The notes under the pieces are model-generated. The model did no database searches and was not told the origin of the DNA. It saw only the letters and a list, made by a program, of their open reading frames with translations. From TMED8 sp038125725 (lineage in GTDB: Bacteria > Pseudomonadota > Alphaproteobacteria > Rhodospirillales > Casp-alpha2), in assembly GCA_038125725.1 (NCBI GenBank), contig JAYPEK010000093.1, positions 1 through 7,502 on the forward strand: a stretch of 7,502 bases of DNA, written 5' to 3'. This document shows, piece after piece, positions 1-7,220 of the stretch. Position numbers and translations under genes: made by a program. Position 1 is the stretch's first letter. Every line of letters starts with the position of its first letter.

Positions 1-1
1 G

Positions 2-253
2 GCCAAGGCCAACAGTTGGATCGAGGTACACGACGACTTCTCCAACACCACGCTGGTTTCGCGCATGCTGCGCGCCGGCGAGAGCTATGCCGTGCCCGAC
101 AAGATCGGGCTCAGCCTGATCACCGGCAATGCCGGCGCGCTCGAGATCACCGTCGACGGCACCGTGGTGCCGGCGATCGGCGCCAACGGCGCGGTCCGGC
201 GCGGCGTGCATTTGGTGCCAGAACTGCTCAAGGCCGGCACGGCGACGCAATGA
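2..253 (+). CDS. rodZ: RodZ-type protein, C-terminal DUF4115 domain (5' truncated by window edge), copy 1
   Basis: The reading frame is open from the window edge to a TGA at 251-253 and gives the last 83 residues of a longer protein. It contains NSWIEV, LVSRMLRAGESYAVPD, LSLITGNAGALEITVDG and VPAIGANGAVRRGV, the pattern of the DUF4115 beta domain at the C-terminus of alphaproteobacterial RodZ-like proteins. Family knowledge: RodZ has a cytoplasmic helix-turn-helix domain, one membrane helix and this periplasmic domain, and it links MreB to cell-shape control. The HTH and membrane parts lie outside the window. In many alphaproteobacteria rodZ directly precedes ispG; here a gap and a second copy of the domain come between. 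It may be a scaffolding product from a related genome rather than a true tandem gene. The family call is fairly firm; its place in this genome is uncertain. Confidence 0.7.
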   Translation, partial: AKANSWIEVHDDFSNTTLVSRMLRAGESYAVPDKIGLSLITGNAGALEITVDGTVVPAIGANGAVRRGVHLVPELLKAGTATQ

Positions 254-263
254 NNNNNNNNNN
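254..263. other. Assembly gap (10 Ns)
   Basis: Ten consecutive Ns directly follow the TGA stop of copy 1 and precede the linker of copy 2. A round run of ten is typical of a scaffold placeholder of unknown true length, so the distance and reading-frame relation across it mean nothing. Any ORF read through it is an artefact. Confidence 0.95.
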
Positions 264-264
264 G

Positions 265-591
265 GCCGAGACCGCCAGCACCGAAGCGCCGCAACCGGCA
301 CCTGCGGCGGAAGAGCCGGTAACGCGCATCATCGTGCACGCCACCGCCAACAGTTGGATCGAGGTGCGTGACGATTTCTCCAACACCATGCTGGTTTCGC
401 GCCTGCTCAAGGCTGGCGAACGCTACGCGGTGCCGGATAAGACAGGCCTCAGCCTGCACACCGGTAACGCAGGCGCGCTGGAAATCCTGGTCGATGGCGC
501 CGTGGTGCCGGCGATCGGTGCCGGCGGCGCGGTGCTTCGTGGCGTACAGCTCGATCCGGATCTCCTAAAGTCCGGCAAGGCGGCGCAATAA
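265..591 (+). CDS. rodZ: RodZ-type protein, linker plus C-terminal DUF4115 domain (5' end lost in gap), copy 2
   Basis: The open frame begins at the gap and ends at TAA 589-591, giving 108 residues. Residues 1-18 or so are an Ala/Pro/Glu-rich linker, as expected for the periplasmic linker of RodZ. VTRIIVHATANSWIEV then opens the DUF4115 domain, which continues through VSRLLKAGERYAVPD, HTGNAGALEILVDG and VPAIGAGGAVLRGV. It matches copy 1 without gaps over 83 residues (65 identical). Its stop lies 16 nt before the ispG ATG, the arrangement expected of native rodZ, so this is the copy most likely to belong to the downstream operon. The HTH and transmembrane parts are missing because of the gap. 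By family, the role is a cell-shape or MreB-associated membrane protein. Confidence 0.75.
   Translation, partial: AETASTEAPQPAPAAEEPVTRIIVHATANSWIEVRDDFSNTMLVSRLLKAGERYAVPDKTGLSLHTGNAGALEILVDGAVVPAIGAGGAVLRGVQLDPDLLKSGKAAQ
340..591 (+). repeat. Second copy of a diverged 252-nt repeat; first copy at 2-253
   Basis: Bases 2-253 and 340-591 align end to end with no insertions or deletions. My hand count is about 55 mismatches in 252 positions, roughly 78% identity. Differences favour third codon positions, and the proteins are also about 78% identical. The copies end in different stops (TGA and TAA). Both copies have evidently evolved as coding sequence, so this is either paralogy or two orthologues joined across the gap, not a recent duplication or a sequencing echo. 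Confidence 0.85.
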
Positions 592-607
592 GGGGGCGCG
601 TGCGGTC

Positions 608-1861
<1,254 letters not shown>

Positions 1862-1873
1862 AAAGGCCCATTC

Positions 1874-3121
1874 ATGAGCACGTTCCAGCCGGTCCGCGGC
1901 ACCCACGACCTGTTGCCCGACGACTTCCGCCAGCACAAATGGGTCACCGACACGGCCCAGGAGGTTGCCGAGCGCTACGGCTTCGACGAGATGACGCCGC
2001 CGGTGTTCGAGTTCACGCCGGTGTTCGCGCGCACCATGGGTGAGACCTCCGACGTGGTCACCAAGGAGATGTACACCTTCCCGGACCGCTCCGGCGAGGA
2101 AGAGATGACGCTGCGACCCGAGTTCACTGCCGGCATCTGCCGCGCCTTCGCTTCCAACGCGCTCTATGATCACGCACCGTTCAAGGTGTTCGCGCGCGGG
2201 CCGCTGTTTCGCTACGAACGGCCGCAGAAGGGCCGCCAGCGCCAGTTCCACCAGATCGATGTGGAGATCATCGGCGTCGAGGGACCGCAGGCGGATATCG
2301 AGGTCCTGGCCGTCGGCCAGCATATCCTGGAAGCGCTCGGCGTCGCCAAGGACTGCAAGCTTCTGCTCAACACGCTGGGCGACCCGGAATGCCGCGCCCA
2401 GTACCGCGATATCCTGATCCAGCACCTGGAGCCGCATAAGGCGGAGCTGTCCGAGGAAAGCCAGGAACGGCTCTACCGCAACCCCATGCGCATCTTCGAT
2501 TCGAAGTCCGAACGCGATCAGGAAATCGTTGCCGATGCGCCGCTTTTGCGCGACCACCTGAACGATACGTCCAAGGCGTTCTTCGATGAGGTGCTCGACG
2601 GGCTGACGCGGCTCGGCATCGATTTCACTATCGATCCCGGCCTGGTGCGCGGTCTCGACTACTATACCCACACCGCCTTCGAGTTCGTCACCGAGACCTT
2701 GGGGGCCCAGGGCGCGGTGATCGCCGGCGGACGCTACGACGGCCTGATCGAGCAGTTGGGCGGCCGCCCGACGCCGGGCATCGGCTGGGCCGGCGGTGTC
2801 GAACGGCTGGCGATGATGGCCGGTGCCGGGCGCGAACGCCGCCGCCCGGTGGCGCTGGTGCCGCTGGGAGATGCCGCGCAAGCCGAGGCGCTGGTCATCG
2901 CCCAAAGCCTTCGCCGCGCCGGCTACATGGTTGAAATGGGTTATTCCGGCAATATGAAACGCCGGCTGGCGCGCGCCAACAAGGCGAACGCGCGGGCCGC
3001 GCTGTTGCTCGGCGACGACGAATTGGCCAAGGGCGTGGCCACCATCCGGGACATGGAGACGGGCGAACAGACGGAAGCGCCGATCGCTTCCCTCGCCGAG
3101 CACCTCGCCCAATACCGTTAG
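1874..3121 (+). CDS. hisS: Histidyl-tRNA synthetase
   Basis: This 415-residue class II aminoacyl-tRNA synthetase charges tRNA-His and acts as a cytoplasmic dimer. PVRGTHDLLPDD opens the protein (6-17). Motif 2 spans about 104-128 and includes LFRYERPQKGRQRQFHQ. The histidine-specific segment LVRGLDYYTHTAFEF (257-271) holds the catalytic Arg259. Motif 3 is TPGIGWAGGVERL (300-312). An anticodon-binding domain fills about 325-415. Length and numbering match E. coli HisRS (424 residues) closely. Arg116 and Gln118 of the ERPQ element are present, the form associated with reading the extra G-1 base of tRNA-His. The start ATG follows AAAGG at a suitable distance. The stop lies 9 nt before hemA. All catalytic signatures look intact. 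Confidence 0.97.
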   Translation: MSTFQPVRGTHDLLPDDFRQHKWVTDTAQEVAERYGFDEMTPPVFEFTPVFARTMGETSDVVTKEMYTFPDRSGEEEMTLRPEFTAGICRAFASNALYDHAPFKVFARGPLFRYERPQKGRQRQFHQIDVEIIGVEGPQADIEVLAVGQHILEALGVAKDCKLLLNTLGDPECRAQYRDILIQHLEPHKAELSEESQERLYRNPMRIFDSKSERDQEIVADAPLLRDHLNDTSKAFFDEVLDGLTRLGIDFTIDPGLVRGLDYYTHTAFEFVTETLGAQGAVIAGGRYDGLIEQLGGRPTPGIGWAGGVERLAMMAGAGRERRRPVALVPLGDAAQAEALVIAQSLRRAGYMVEMGYSGNMKRRLARANKANARAALLLGDDELAKGVATIRDMETGEQTEAPIASLAEHLAQYR

Positions 3122-3130
3122 CGAGCGCAT

Positions 3131-4420
3131 ATGAGCGAAACCGCCGGCACCCGCCGCCGGCCGCTCGTGGTCGGCGCCAACCATCGCACAAGTTCGCTTG
3201 GGCTGCGTGACCGCTTGTTCGTGGAGGACGCGGACGTGCCGGCCATGCTGGCTGCATTGCGCGCCGCCGGCATCGAGGAAGCGCTGGTGCTTTCCACCTG
3301 CGACCGGGTCGAGGTGCAGGCGGCCTCCGATACCGCCGACGCGGCGGAACGCATCCTCCAGCGCCTTGCCGATCACGGCGACGTGCCGCTGGAAGAGTTG
3401 CGTGCCCAGAGCTACACCTTCAGTGACGCCGACGCGGTCGACCATGTGTTTCGCGTCGCCGCATCCCTGGACAGCCTGGTGATCGGCGAGCCGCAGGTGC
3501 TGGGCCAGGTCAAGGCCGCGCACCGGCTGGCGCGGGACGCGGACATGGTGGGCGCCGAACTCGATGCGTTGTTGCAGGCCGCCTTCAACGCCGCCAAGGA
3601 GGTCCGGACCGAGACCGCCGTCGGCGAGGGGCCGGTTTCCATCGCCGCCGTGGCGGTGCAGGTGGCGGGCGATTTGCACGGCGATTTGTCGGAACGCCGC
3701 GCGGTGCTGATCGGCGCCGGCGAGATGGGGCAACTGGTGGGCGAGCATTTGCTTGCAGCCGGACTGGGCTATCTTTCCGTCACCCATCCCGCCGCCGCCC
3801 GGGCCGAGCCCTTGGCGCGCGCGCTCGAATGTCACAGCGCGCCGTTCGAGGCGCTGGCGGAACAGATGGCGGAAGCGGATATCGTGCTCGCCGCGCTCGG
3901 CCGGCGCGAACCCGTGCTGGCCGCCGACATGGTGCATGCGGCGCTCAGGAAGCGCCGCTGGTGGCCGATGTTCATCGTCGACTTGGCGGTGCCGGGCGAT
4001 GTCGATCCGGCGGTCAACCGCATCGACGATGCGTTCCTCTACGATATCCAGGATCTGGAACGGCTGGCGACGGAAAGCCAGGCGAAACGCCAGGCCGAGG
4101 CCGAGGCCGGCCAGCGCATCGTCGCCGACGCCGTCGCCGCCTTCATGGCATCACGCGCCCAGCGTGCGGCGGTGCCGGCCGTCACCCAGTTCCGCGCCTG
4201 GGCCGAGGAATTGCGTGAGCAGGCATTGGCCGAGGCCGGCGGCGACGCCGAAAAGGCGACCCGGCTGTTGCTCGGGCGGCTATTGCACGACCCCACGTTG
4301 GCGCTGAAACAGGCGGCGGAAAGCGGCGGCACCGATCTCATTCAGTTGGAGCAGGCGCTACGGCGTCTGTTCACGCTGCAAACCGTTGATGACGAAAAGG
4401 ACGACCCCAGTGAGCTTTGA
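3131..4420 (+). CDS. hemA: Glutamyl-tRNA reductase (C5 pathway of tetrapyrrole synthesis)
   Basis: This 429-residue protein reduces Glu-tRNA(Glu) with NADPH to glutamate-1-semialdehyde, the first committed step of haem synthesis by the C5 route. VVGANHRTSSLGLRDRL opens it (13-29). LSTCDRVEV (54-62) carries the catalytic Cys57. VDHVFRVAASLDSLVIGEPQ (103-122) and VLGQVKAAH (123-131) are family signatures. AVGEGPVSIAAVAV leads into the NADPH-binding fold with LIGAGEMG (193-200). DLAVPGDVDP (284-293) and a helical, Ala-rich dimerisation region follow to the C-terminus. Length fits the family (E. coli 418). It is unrelated to 5-aminolevulinate synthase, which is also called HemA in most alphaproteobacteria. 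The usual STCNR Asn is Asp here. The end overlaps the prfA start by 11 nt, and hemA-prfA-prmC is the order known from beta- and gammaproteobacteria. Confidence 0.95.
   Translation: MSETAGTRRRPLVVGANHRTSSLGLRDRLFVEDADVPAMLAALRAAGIEEALVLSTCDRVEVQAASDTADAAERILQRLADHGDVPLEELRAQSYTFSDADAVDHVFRVAASLDSLVIGEPQVLGQVKAAHRLARDADMVGAELDALLQAAFNAAKEVRTETAVGEGPVSIAAVAVQVAGDLHGDLSERRAVLIGAGEMGQLVGEHLLAAGLGYLSVTHPAAARAEPLARALECHSAPFEALAEQMAEADIVLAALGRREPVLAADMVHAALRKRRWWPMFIVDLAVPGDVDPAVNRIDDAFLYDIQDLERLATESQAKRQAEAEAGQRIVADAVAAFMASRAQRAAVPAVTQFRAWAEELREQALAEAGGDAEKATRLLLGRLLHDPTLALKQAAESGGTDLIQLEQALRRLFTLQTVDDEKDDPSEL
4395..4401 (+). promoter_or_regulatory. Ribosome binding site that decides the prfA start
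   Basis: AAAAGGA lies 8 nt before GTG 4410, an ideal spacing. The upstream in-frame candidates, TTG 4386 and ATG 4389, lie before this motif and have no comparable Shine-Dalgarno sequence. The site lies inside the last codons of hemA, so prfA initiation is probably coupled to hemA translation. Confidence 0.6.
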
Positions 4421-5480
4421 CCAGAACCTGGAACGGGTGCTCAACCGATATGACGAACTGCAGGCGCTGATGTCGACCGATCCGCTGCCGGCGGCCGATG
4501 CGTTCACGCGCATGTCGAAGGAATATGCGGAACTGACGCCGGTGGTGGAGACCATCAATGCGCTGCGCGCGGCGCAGACGGAACTGGACGACCTGGACGC
4601 CATGCTGGCCGACGAGGACGACGCCGAAATGCGCGCCATGGCGGAGGAAGAGCAGCGGACCCTGCAGGCGCGACTGCCGGAACTGGCGCGCCAAGTGCAA
4701 CTCATGCTGCTGCCGAAGGACGAGGCCGATTCCAAGAACGCCATCCTGGAGGTGCGCGCCGGCACCGGCGGCGACGAGGCCGGCCTGTTCGCCGCCGATT
4801 TGTTCCGCATGTACCAGCGCTACGCAGAAACCCGGAAATGGAAATTCGAGGTGATGAGCGTCTCGGAAACCGGCATCGGCGGTTACAAAGAAGCCATTGC
4901 GTCGGTTTCCGGCACCGACGTGTTCCAGCGGCTCAAGTTCGAATCCGGCGTGCACCGGGTGCAGCGCGTGCCGGTGACGGAATCGGGCGGGCGCATTCAT
5001 ACGTCGGCGGCGACCGTGGCAGTGATGCCGGAAGCCGAGGAAGTGGATGTCCAAATCGACGAGAAAGACCTGCGCATCGACGTGTTCCGGGCGTCCGGTC
5101 CGGGCGGCCAGTCGGTCAACACCACCGATTCGGCGGTGCGCATCACCCACCTGCCGAGCGGCATCGTCGTTTCCCAGCAGGACGAGAAATCACAGCACAA
5201 GAACAAGGCCAAGGCCATGCGGGTGCTGCGTTCGCGCCTGTATGAGCGCGAGCGGGAAATGCTTGATGCCGAACGCGCCCAGGCGCGCAAGAGCCAGGTC
5301 GGCTCCGGCGACCGCTCGGAGCGCATCCGCACCTACAACTTCCCGGAACGGCGCGTCACCGACCATCGCATCAATCTGACCCTGCACCAGTTGGAAAAGG
5401 TCCTGGACGGCGAGTTGGACGATTTCATCGACGCACTACTGTCCGAGGACCAGGCCCGCCAACTGGCCGAGATGGCATGA
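4410..5480 (+). CDS. prfA: Peptide chain release factor 1 (RF1)
   Basis: RF1 recognises UAA and UAG in the ribosomal A site and triggers peptide release. With the GTG start at 4410 the protein is 356 residues and begins MSFDQNLERVLNRYDELQ, close to E. coli RF1 (360). A start at ATG 4389 would add seven residues but has a worse ribosome site. The stop-codon tripeptide of RF1 is PVT (188-190) within RVPVTESGGRIHTSAAT; RF2 would have SPF. The peptidyl-transferase loop ASGPGGQSVNTTDSAVR holds GGQ at 232-234; its Gln is the residue methylated by PrmC, encoded next. An acidic N-terminal coiled-coil domain covers about 1-100. The start overlaps hemA by 11 nt and the stop overlaps prmC by 4 nt (ATGA), suggesting translational coupling. 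No frameshift is seen. Confidence 0.96.
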   Translation: MSFDQNLERVLNRYDELQALMSTDPLPAADAFTRMSKEYAELTPVVETINALRAAQTELDDLDAMLADEDDAEMRAMAEEEQRTLQARLPELARQVQLMLLPKDEADSKNAILEVRAGTGGDEAGLFAADLFRMYQRYAETRKWKFEVMSVSETGIGGYKEAIASVSGTDVFQRLKFESGVHRVQRVPVTESGGRIHTSAATVAVMPEAEEVDVQIDEKDLRIDVFRASGPGGQSVNTTDSAVRITHLPSGIVVSQQDEKSQHKNKAKAMRVLRSRLYEREREMLDAERAQARKSQVGSGDRSERIRTYNFPERRVTDHRINLTLHQLEKVLDGELDDFIDALLSEDQARQLAEMA

Positions 5481-6352
5481 GCCGCCATCCCGCGGGCAGC
5501 GTGGGCTTCCTGGTCGATGCGGCGGCCAAGACCTTCACCGATGCCGGCATCGACACGCCGCGCCTGGATGCGCGGCTGTTGGTGGCATACGGCCTGGGGC
5601 GCGATCCGGGCTGGCTGATCGGCCATCCGGAAGCGATTCCGTCGCCGGAGGAAGCGCGGCGTATCGAGGCGTTGATATCGCGCCGCGCGGCGCGCGAGCC
5701 GCTCGCCTATATCACCGGCGAAAAGGAGTTCTGGAGTCTTTCCTTCAAAGTGACCCCGGCGACCCTGATCCCGCGCCCGGATAGCGAAACCCTGGTGGAA
5801 ACGGTGCTGGATCGTATCCAGAACCGGCAAGCGGCGCTTCGGCTGCTCGATCTCGGCACCGGGTCGGGTTGTCTGTTGCTGGCGCTCTCGCACGAGCTGC
5901 CGAACGCCCGTGGCGTTGGTATCGATCGAAGCGCGGACGCATTGACTGTTGCGCGGGAGAACGGACAGGCGCTGGGCCTTGGGGAACGCGTGCGCTTTTT
6001 GCTGGGAAACTGGTTCGCGCCGCTTTCGGGCGCGGCGCCGTTTGATATCGTGATCGCCAACCCGCCCTATGTGAGCGATGCGGAAATGGTGACCCTTGAG
6101 CCGGAGATCCTGGGCTTTGAGCCGGAAACGGCGCTTCGGGCCGGCGCCGACGGGCTCGACGACTACCGCGAAATTCTGGCTGGGCTCTTGGACTGGCTGG
6201 CGCCGGGTGGGCTGTTCTGCGGCGAGATCGGCGAGCGCCAAGGGGCCGCTGCCGCCGAATTGGCGCGCCAGGCTGGGTTGTCCGGGGTGGGCGTCGAGGC
6301 CGACGGAGCGGGACGCGCGCGCTGCATTTGCGGCCATGCGCCAGAGGCATGA
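5477..6352 (+). CDS. prmC: Release factor glutamine N5-methyltransferase
   Basis: This 291-residue SAM-dependent methyltransferase modifies the Gln of the GGQ motif in release factors and so raises termination efficiency. A helical N-terminal substrate domain covers about 1-75. REPLAYITGEKEFW (73-86) and IPRPDSETLVE (98-108) are typical PrmC/HemK signatures. SAM-binding motif I is DLGTGSGC (125-132), and the catalytic NPPY, which holds the target Gln, is at 195-198 in IVIANPPYVS. Length is close to E. coli PrmC (277). The ATG lies in an ATGA overlap with the prfA stop, so enzyme and substrate are co-translated. The gene was formerly called hemK because it often lies beside hemA, as here, but it has no role in haem synthesis. 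Confidence 0.96.
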   Translation: MSRHPAGSVGFLVDAAAKTFTDAGIDTPRLDARLLVAYGLGRDPGWLIGHPEAIPSPEEARRIEALISRRAAREPLAYITGEKEFWSLSFKVTPATLIPRPDSETLVETVLDRIQNRQAALRLLDLGTGSGCLLLALSHELPNARGVGIDRSADALTVARENGQALGLGERVRFLLGNWFAPLSGAAPFDIVIANPPYVSDAEMVTLEPEILGFEPETALRAGADGLDDYREILAGLLDWLAPGGLFCGEIGERQGAAAAELARQAGLSGVGVEADGAGRARCICGHAPEA

Positions 6353-6495
6353 AAAAACACAAAAAAGGGTTGGAAAGACCGGGAGATCCGTCTAACGTGA
6401 TCCCGTCGGCGATCCGGGAGATCGCCGGGGTCCCCCGGAGACGGGGTTGGACCCGGAGCCATTTCCACAGCCACGCCGGAAGTATCCAGACCTAG
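6349..6495 (+). CDS. Possible 48-residue small ORF overlapping the prmC stop (tentative)
   Basis: An ATG at 6349-6351 shares ATGA with the prmC stop and opens a 48-codon frame ending at TAG 6493-6495. The predicted peptide starts MKKHKKGLERPGDPSN, is rich in Lys, Arg and His, and has no membrane segment or known motif. The ATGA overlap copies the prfA-prmC junction, and AGAGG lies just upstream, though with almost no spacing. Against it, the codon choice (AGA, GGA, AAA) differs from the neighbouring genes, and the frame covers a stretch of inverted repeats that better suggests structured non-coding RNA. I do not recognise it; it may well be untranslated. Confidence 0.2.
   Translation: MKKHKKGLERPGDPSNVIPSAIREIAGVPRRRGWTRSHFHSHAGSIQT
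6379..6454 (+). other. Cluster of inverted and direct repeats between prmC and the DUF4167 gene
   Basis: The decamer CCGGGAGATC occurs at 6379-6388 and again at 6414-6423. GGCGATC (6408-6414) pairs perfectly with GATCGCC (6420-6426) around a 5-nt loop and can extend outward by one to two pairs. GGGTCC (6428-6433) pairs with GGACCC (6449-6454), with an inner CCC/GGG stem. A weaker GATC/GATC pairing joins 6385-6388 to 6399-6402. No T-run follows, so a classical intrinsic terminator is not supported. The stretch could be an mRNA leader structure, a factor-dependent 3' end of the operon, or a processing site. I see no known riboswitch. Confidence 0.5.
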
Positions 6496-6536
6496 ATGGT
6501 TCGGCAATTGCACCTATGGAATCGGCTGCCAATGGG

Positions 6537-6559
6537 GGAAACCGGACCAAGCCGGTTCC
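6537..6559 (+). other. Hairpin-forming inverted repeat 35 nt before the DUF4167 start
   Basis: AACCGG (6540-6545) pairs with CCGGTT (6552-6557) around the loop ACCAAG. A further GG/CC pair (6537-6538 with 6558-6559) stacks across one bulged A. No poly-T follows, so it is not an obvious terminator. It could be a leader-mRNA structure or a palindromic protein-binding site. The rest of 6353-6593 shows no convincing sigma-70 promoter that I would assign, and no tRNA. Confidence 0.4.
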
Positions 6560-6593
6560 GGTGGTTTAACAGCCAAAATAACGACGGCAAGGA

Positions 6594-7187
6594 ATGATGA
6601 AACATAACGCTGGCAATCGACGGTCGCGCAACCGGGGCGGGGGTAAACGCCAAGGCGGCGGGCGCAATAATTACGAAAGCAACGGCCCCGAGGTAAAGGT
6701 CCGCGGCACGGCCCAGCAGGTGCTGGAGAAGTACCTGGCATTGGCGCGCGACGCGGCTTCGGCCGGCGATCGCATCAAATCCGAATCCTATTTCCAGTTC
6801 GCCGAACACTATTACCGAATTGCCAACGCCGACGGTGCGCTCAGCAATTCCAATAATGCCCAGTCGCGCCGCGATGGCGCGCAGTCCGGAAACGGCGGCA
6901 GCAAGGTCGACGGCATGGGGCCGCAACCGGGTTACGACGATTCCGACATCGATGACGAGGACGAGGACAGCGGCACCGAGGCGGAAGTCGTGAGCACGGC
7001 GCCGAAGCCGGCTCCCGAGGCTTCCGAGGATGACGGCGACAACGACAGCGACAGCGATGACGCGGTCGGCAAGATCGACGAATCGGTGCTGCCCGCCGCG
7101 GTGCCGACGGCACCCGCGCCGCGCCGCCGCCGGCGCACCAAGGCGGCCAAGGAAGACGACGCCGCGCCGGAACCGGAAGTCGCCTGA
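6594..7187 (+). CDS. DUF4167 domain protein, Arg/Gly-rich N-terminus and acidic low-complexity tail
   Basis: This 197-residue protein of unknown function belongs to a family found essentially in alphaproteobacteria, often downstream of prfA-prmC. Residues 8-26 are basic and Gly/Asn-rich (NRRSRNRGGGKRQGGGRNN). The conserved core, about 33-77, holds VKVRGTAQQVLEKYLALARD, then GDRIKSESYFQFAEHYYRI, a two-helix pattern typical of DUF4167. Residues 115-165 are strongly acidic (DDSDIDDEDEDSG and DDGDNDSDSDD), and a basic block, PRRRRRTKAAK, sits at 176-186. The tail is almost certainly disordered. There is no signal peptide or membrane helix. AAGGA (6589-6593) abuts the first ATG (6594), so the second ATG (6597) may be the real start. 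RNA binding is my inference from composition and neighbours, not a known function. Confidence 0.85.
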   Translation: MMKHNAGNRRSRNRGGGKRQGGGRNNYESNGPEVKVRGTAQQVLEKYLALARDAASAGDRIKSESYFQFAEHYYRIANADGALSNSNNAQSRRDGAQSGNGGSKVDGMGPQPGYDDSDIDDEDEDSGTEAEVVSTAPKPAPEASEDDGDNDSDSDDAVGKIDESVLPAAVPTAPAPRRRRRTKAAKEDDAAPEPEVA

Positions 7188-7196
7188 CGCCGAGCC

Positions 7197-7220
7197 AGGC
7201 CGCGTTTTCGGGCCCGGCCT
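7197..7220. terminator. Possible bidirectional terminator hairpin between convergent genes
   Basis: AGGCCG (7197-7202) pairs with CGGCCT (7215-7220). The loop contains TTTT, and small CG/CG pairs can form inside it. It sits in the 31-bp space between the DUF4167 stop (7187) and the stop of the minus-strand fragment (7219-7221), where a shared terminator is expected. Neither flank has a strong T-tract, so the assignment rests on position and symmetry. Confidence 0.4.

Noticed and set aside
16..591. A 191-codon plus-strand frame reading through the N gap
   Set aside because: Before the gap it is out of frame with the conserved DUF4115 sequence, and the gap length is arbitrary. Only the part after 264 is real.
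4371..5150. A 259-codon minus-strand frame under prfA
   Set aside because: Same shadow effect; it is antisense to RF1, has His/Arg-rich composition and no motif.
5333..6337. A 334-codon minus-strand frame under prmC
   Set aside because: Antisense to an intact PrmC with DLGTGSGC and NPPY; its translation shows no family pattern.
6361..6366. A-rich tract just after prmC as part of a terminator
   Set aside because: The A-run precedes the hairpins on the plus strand and no T-run follows them, so it does not form an intrinsic terminator for the operon. Read on the minus strand it would be a T-run, but no minus-strand gene ends there.
6505..6590. Possible sigma-70 promoter (TTGCAC near 6508, AT-rich AAAATAA near 6575)
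   Set aside because: The spacing between the two elements is far too long and no good -10 box lies about 17 nt after the first.
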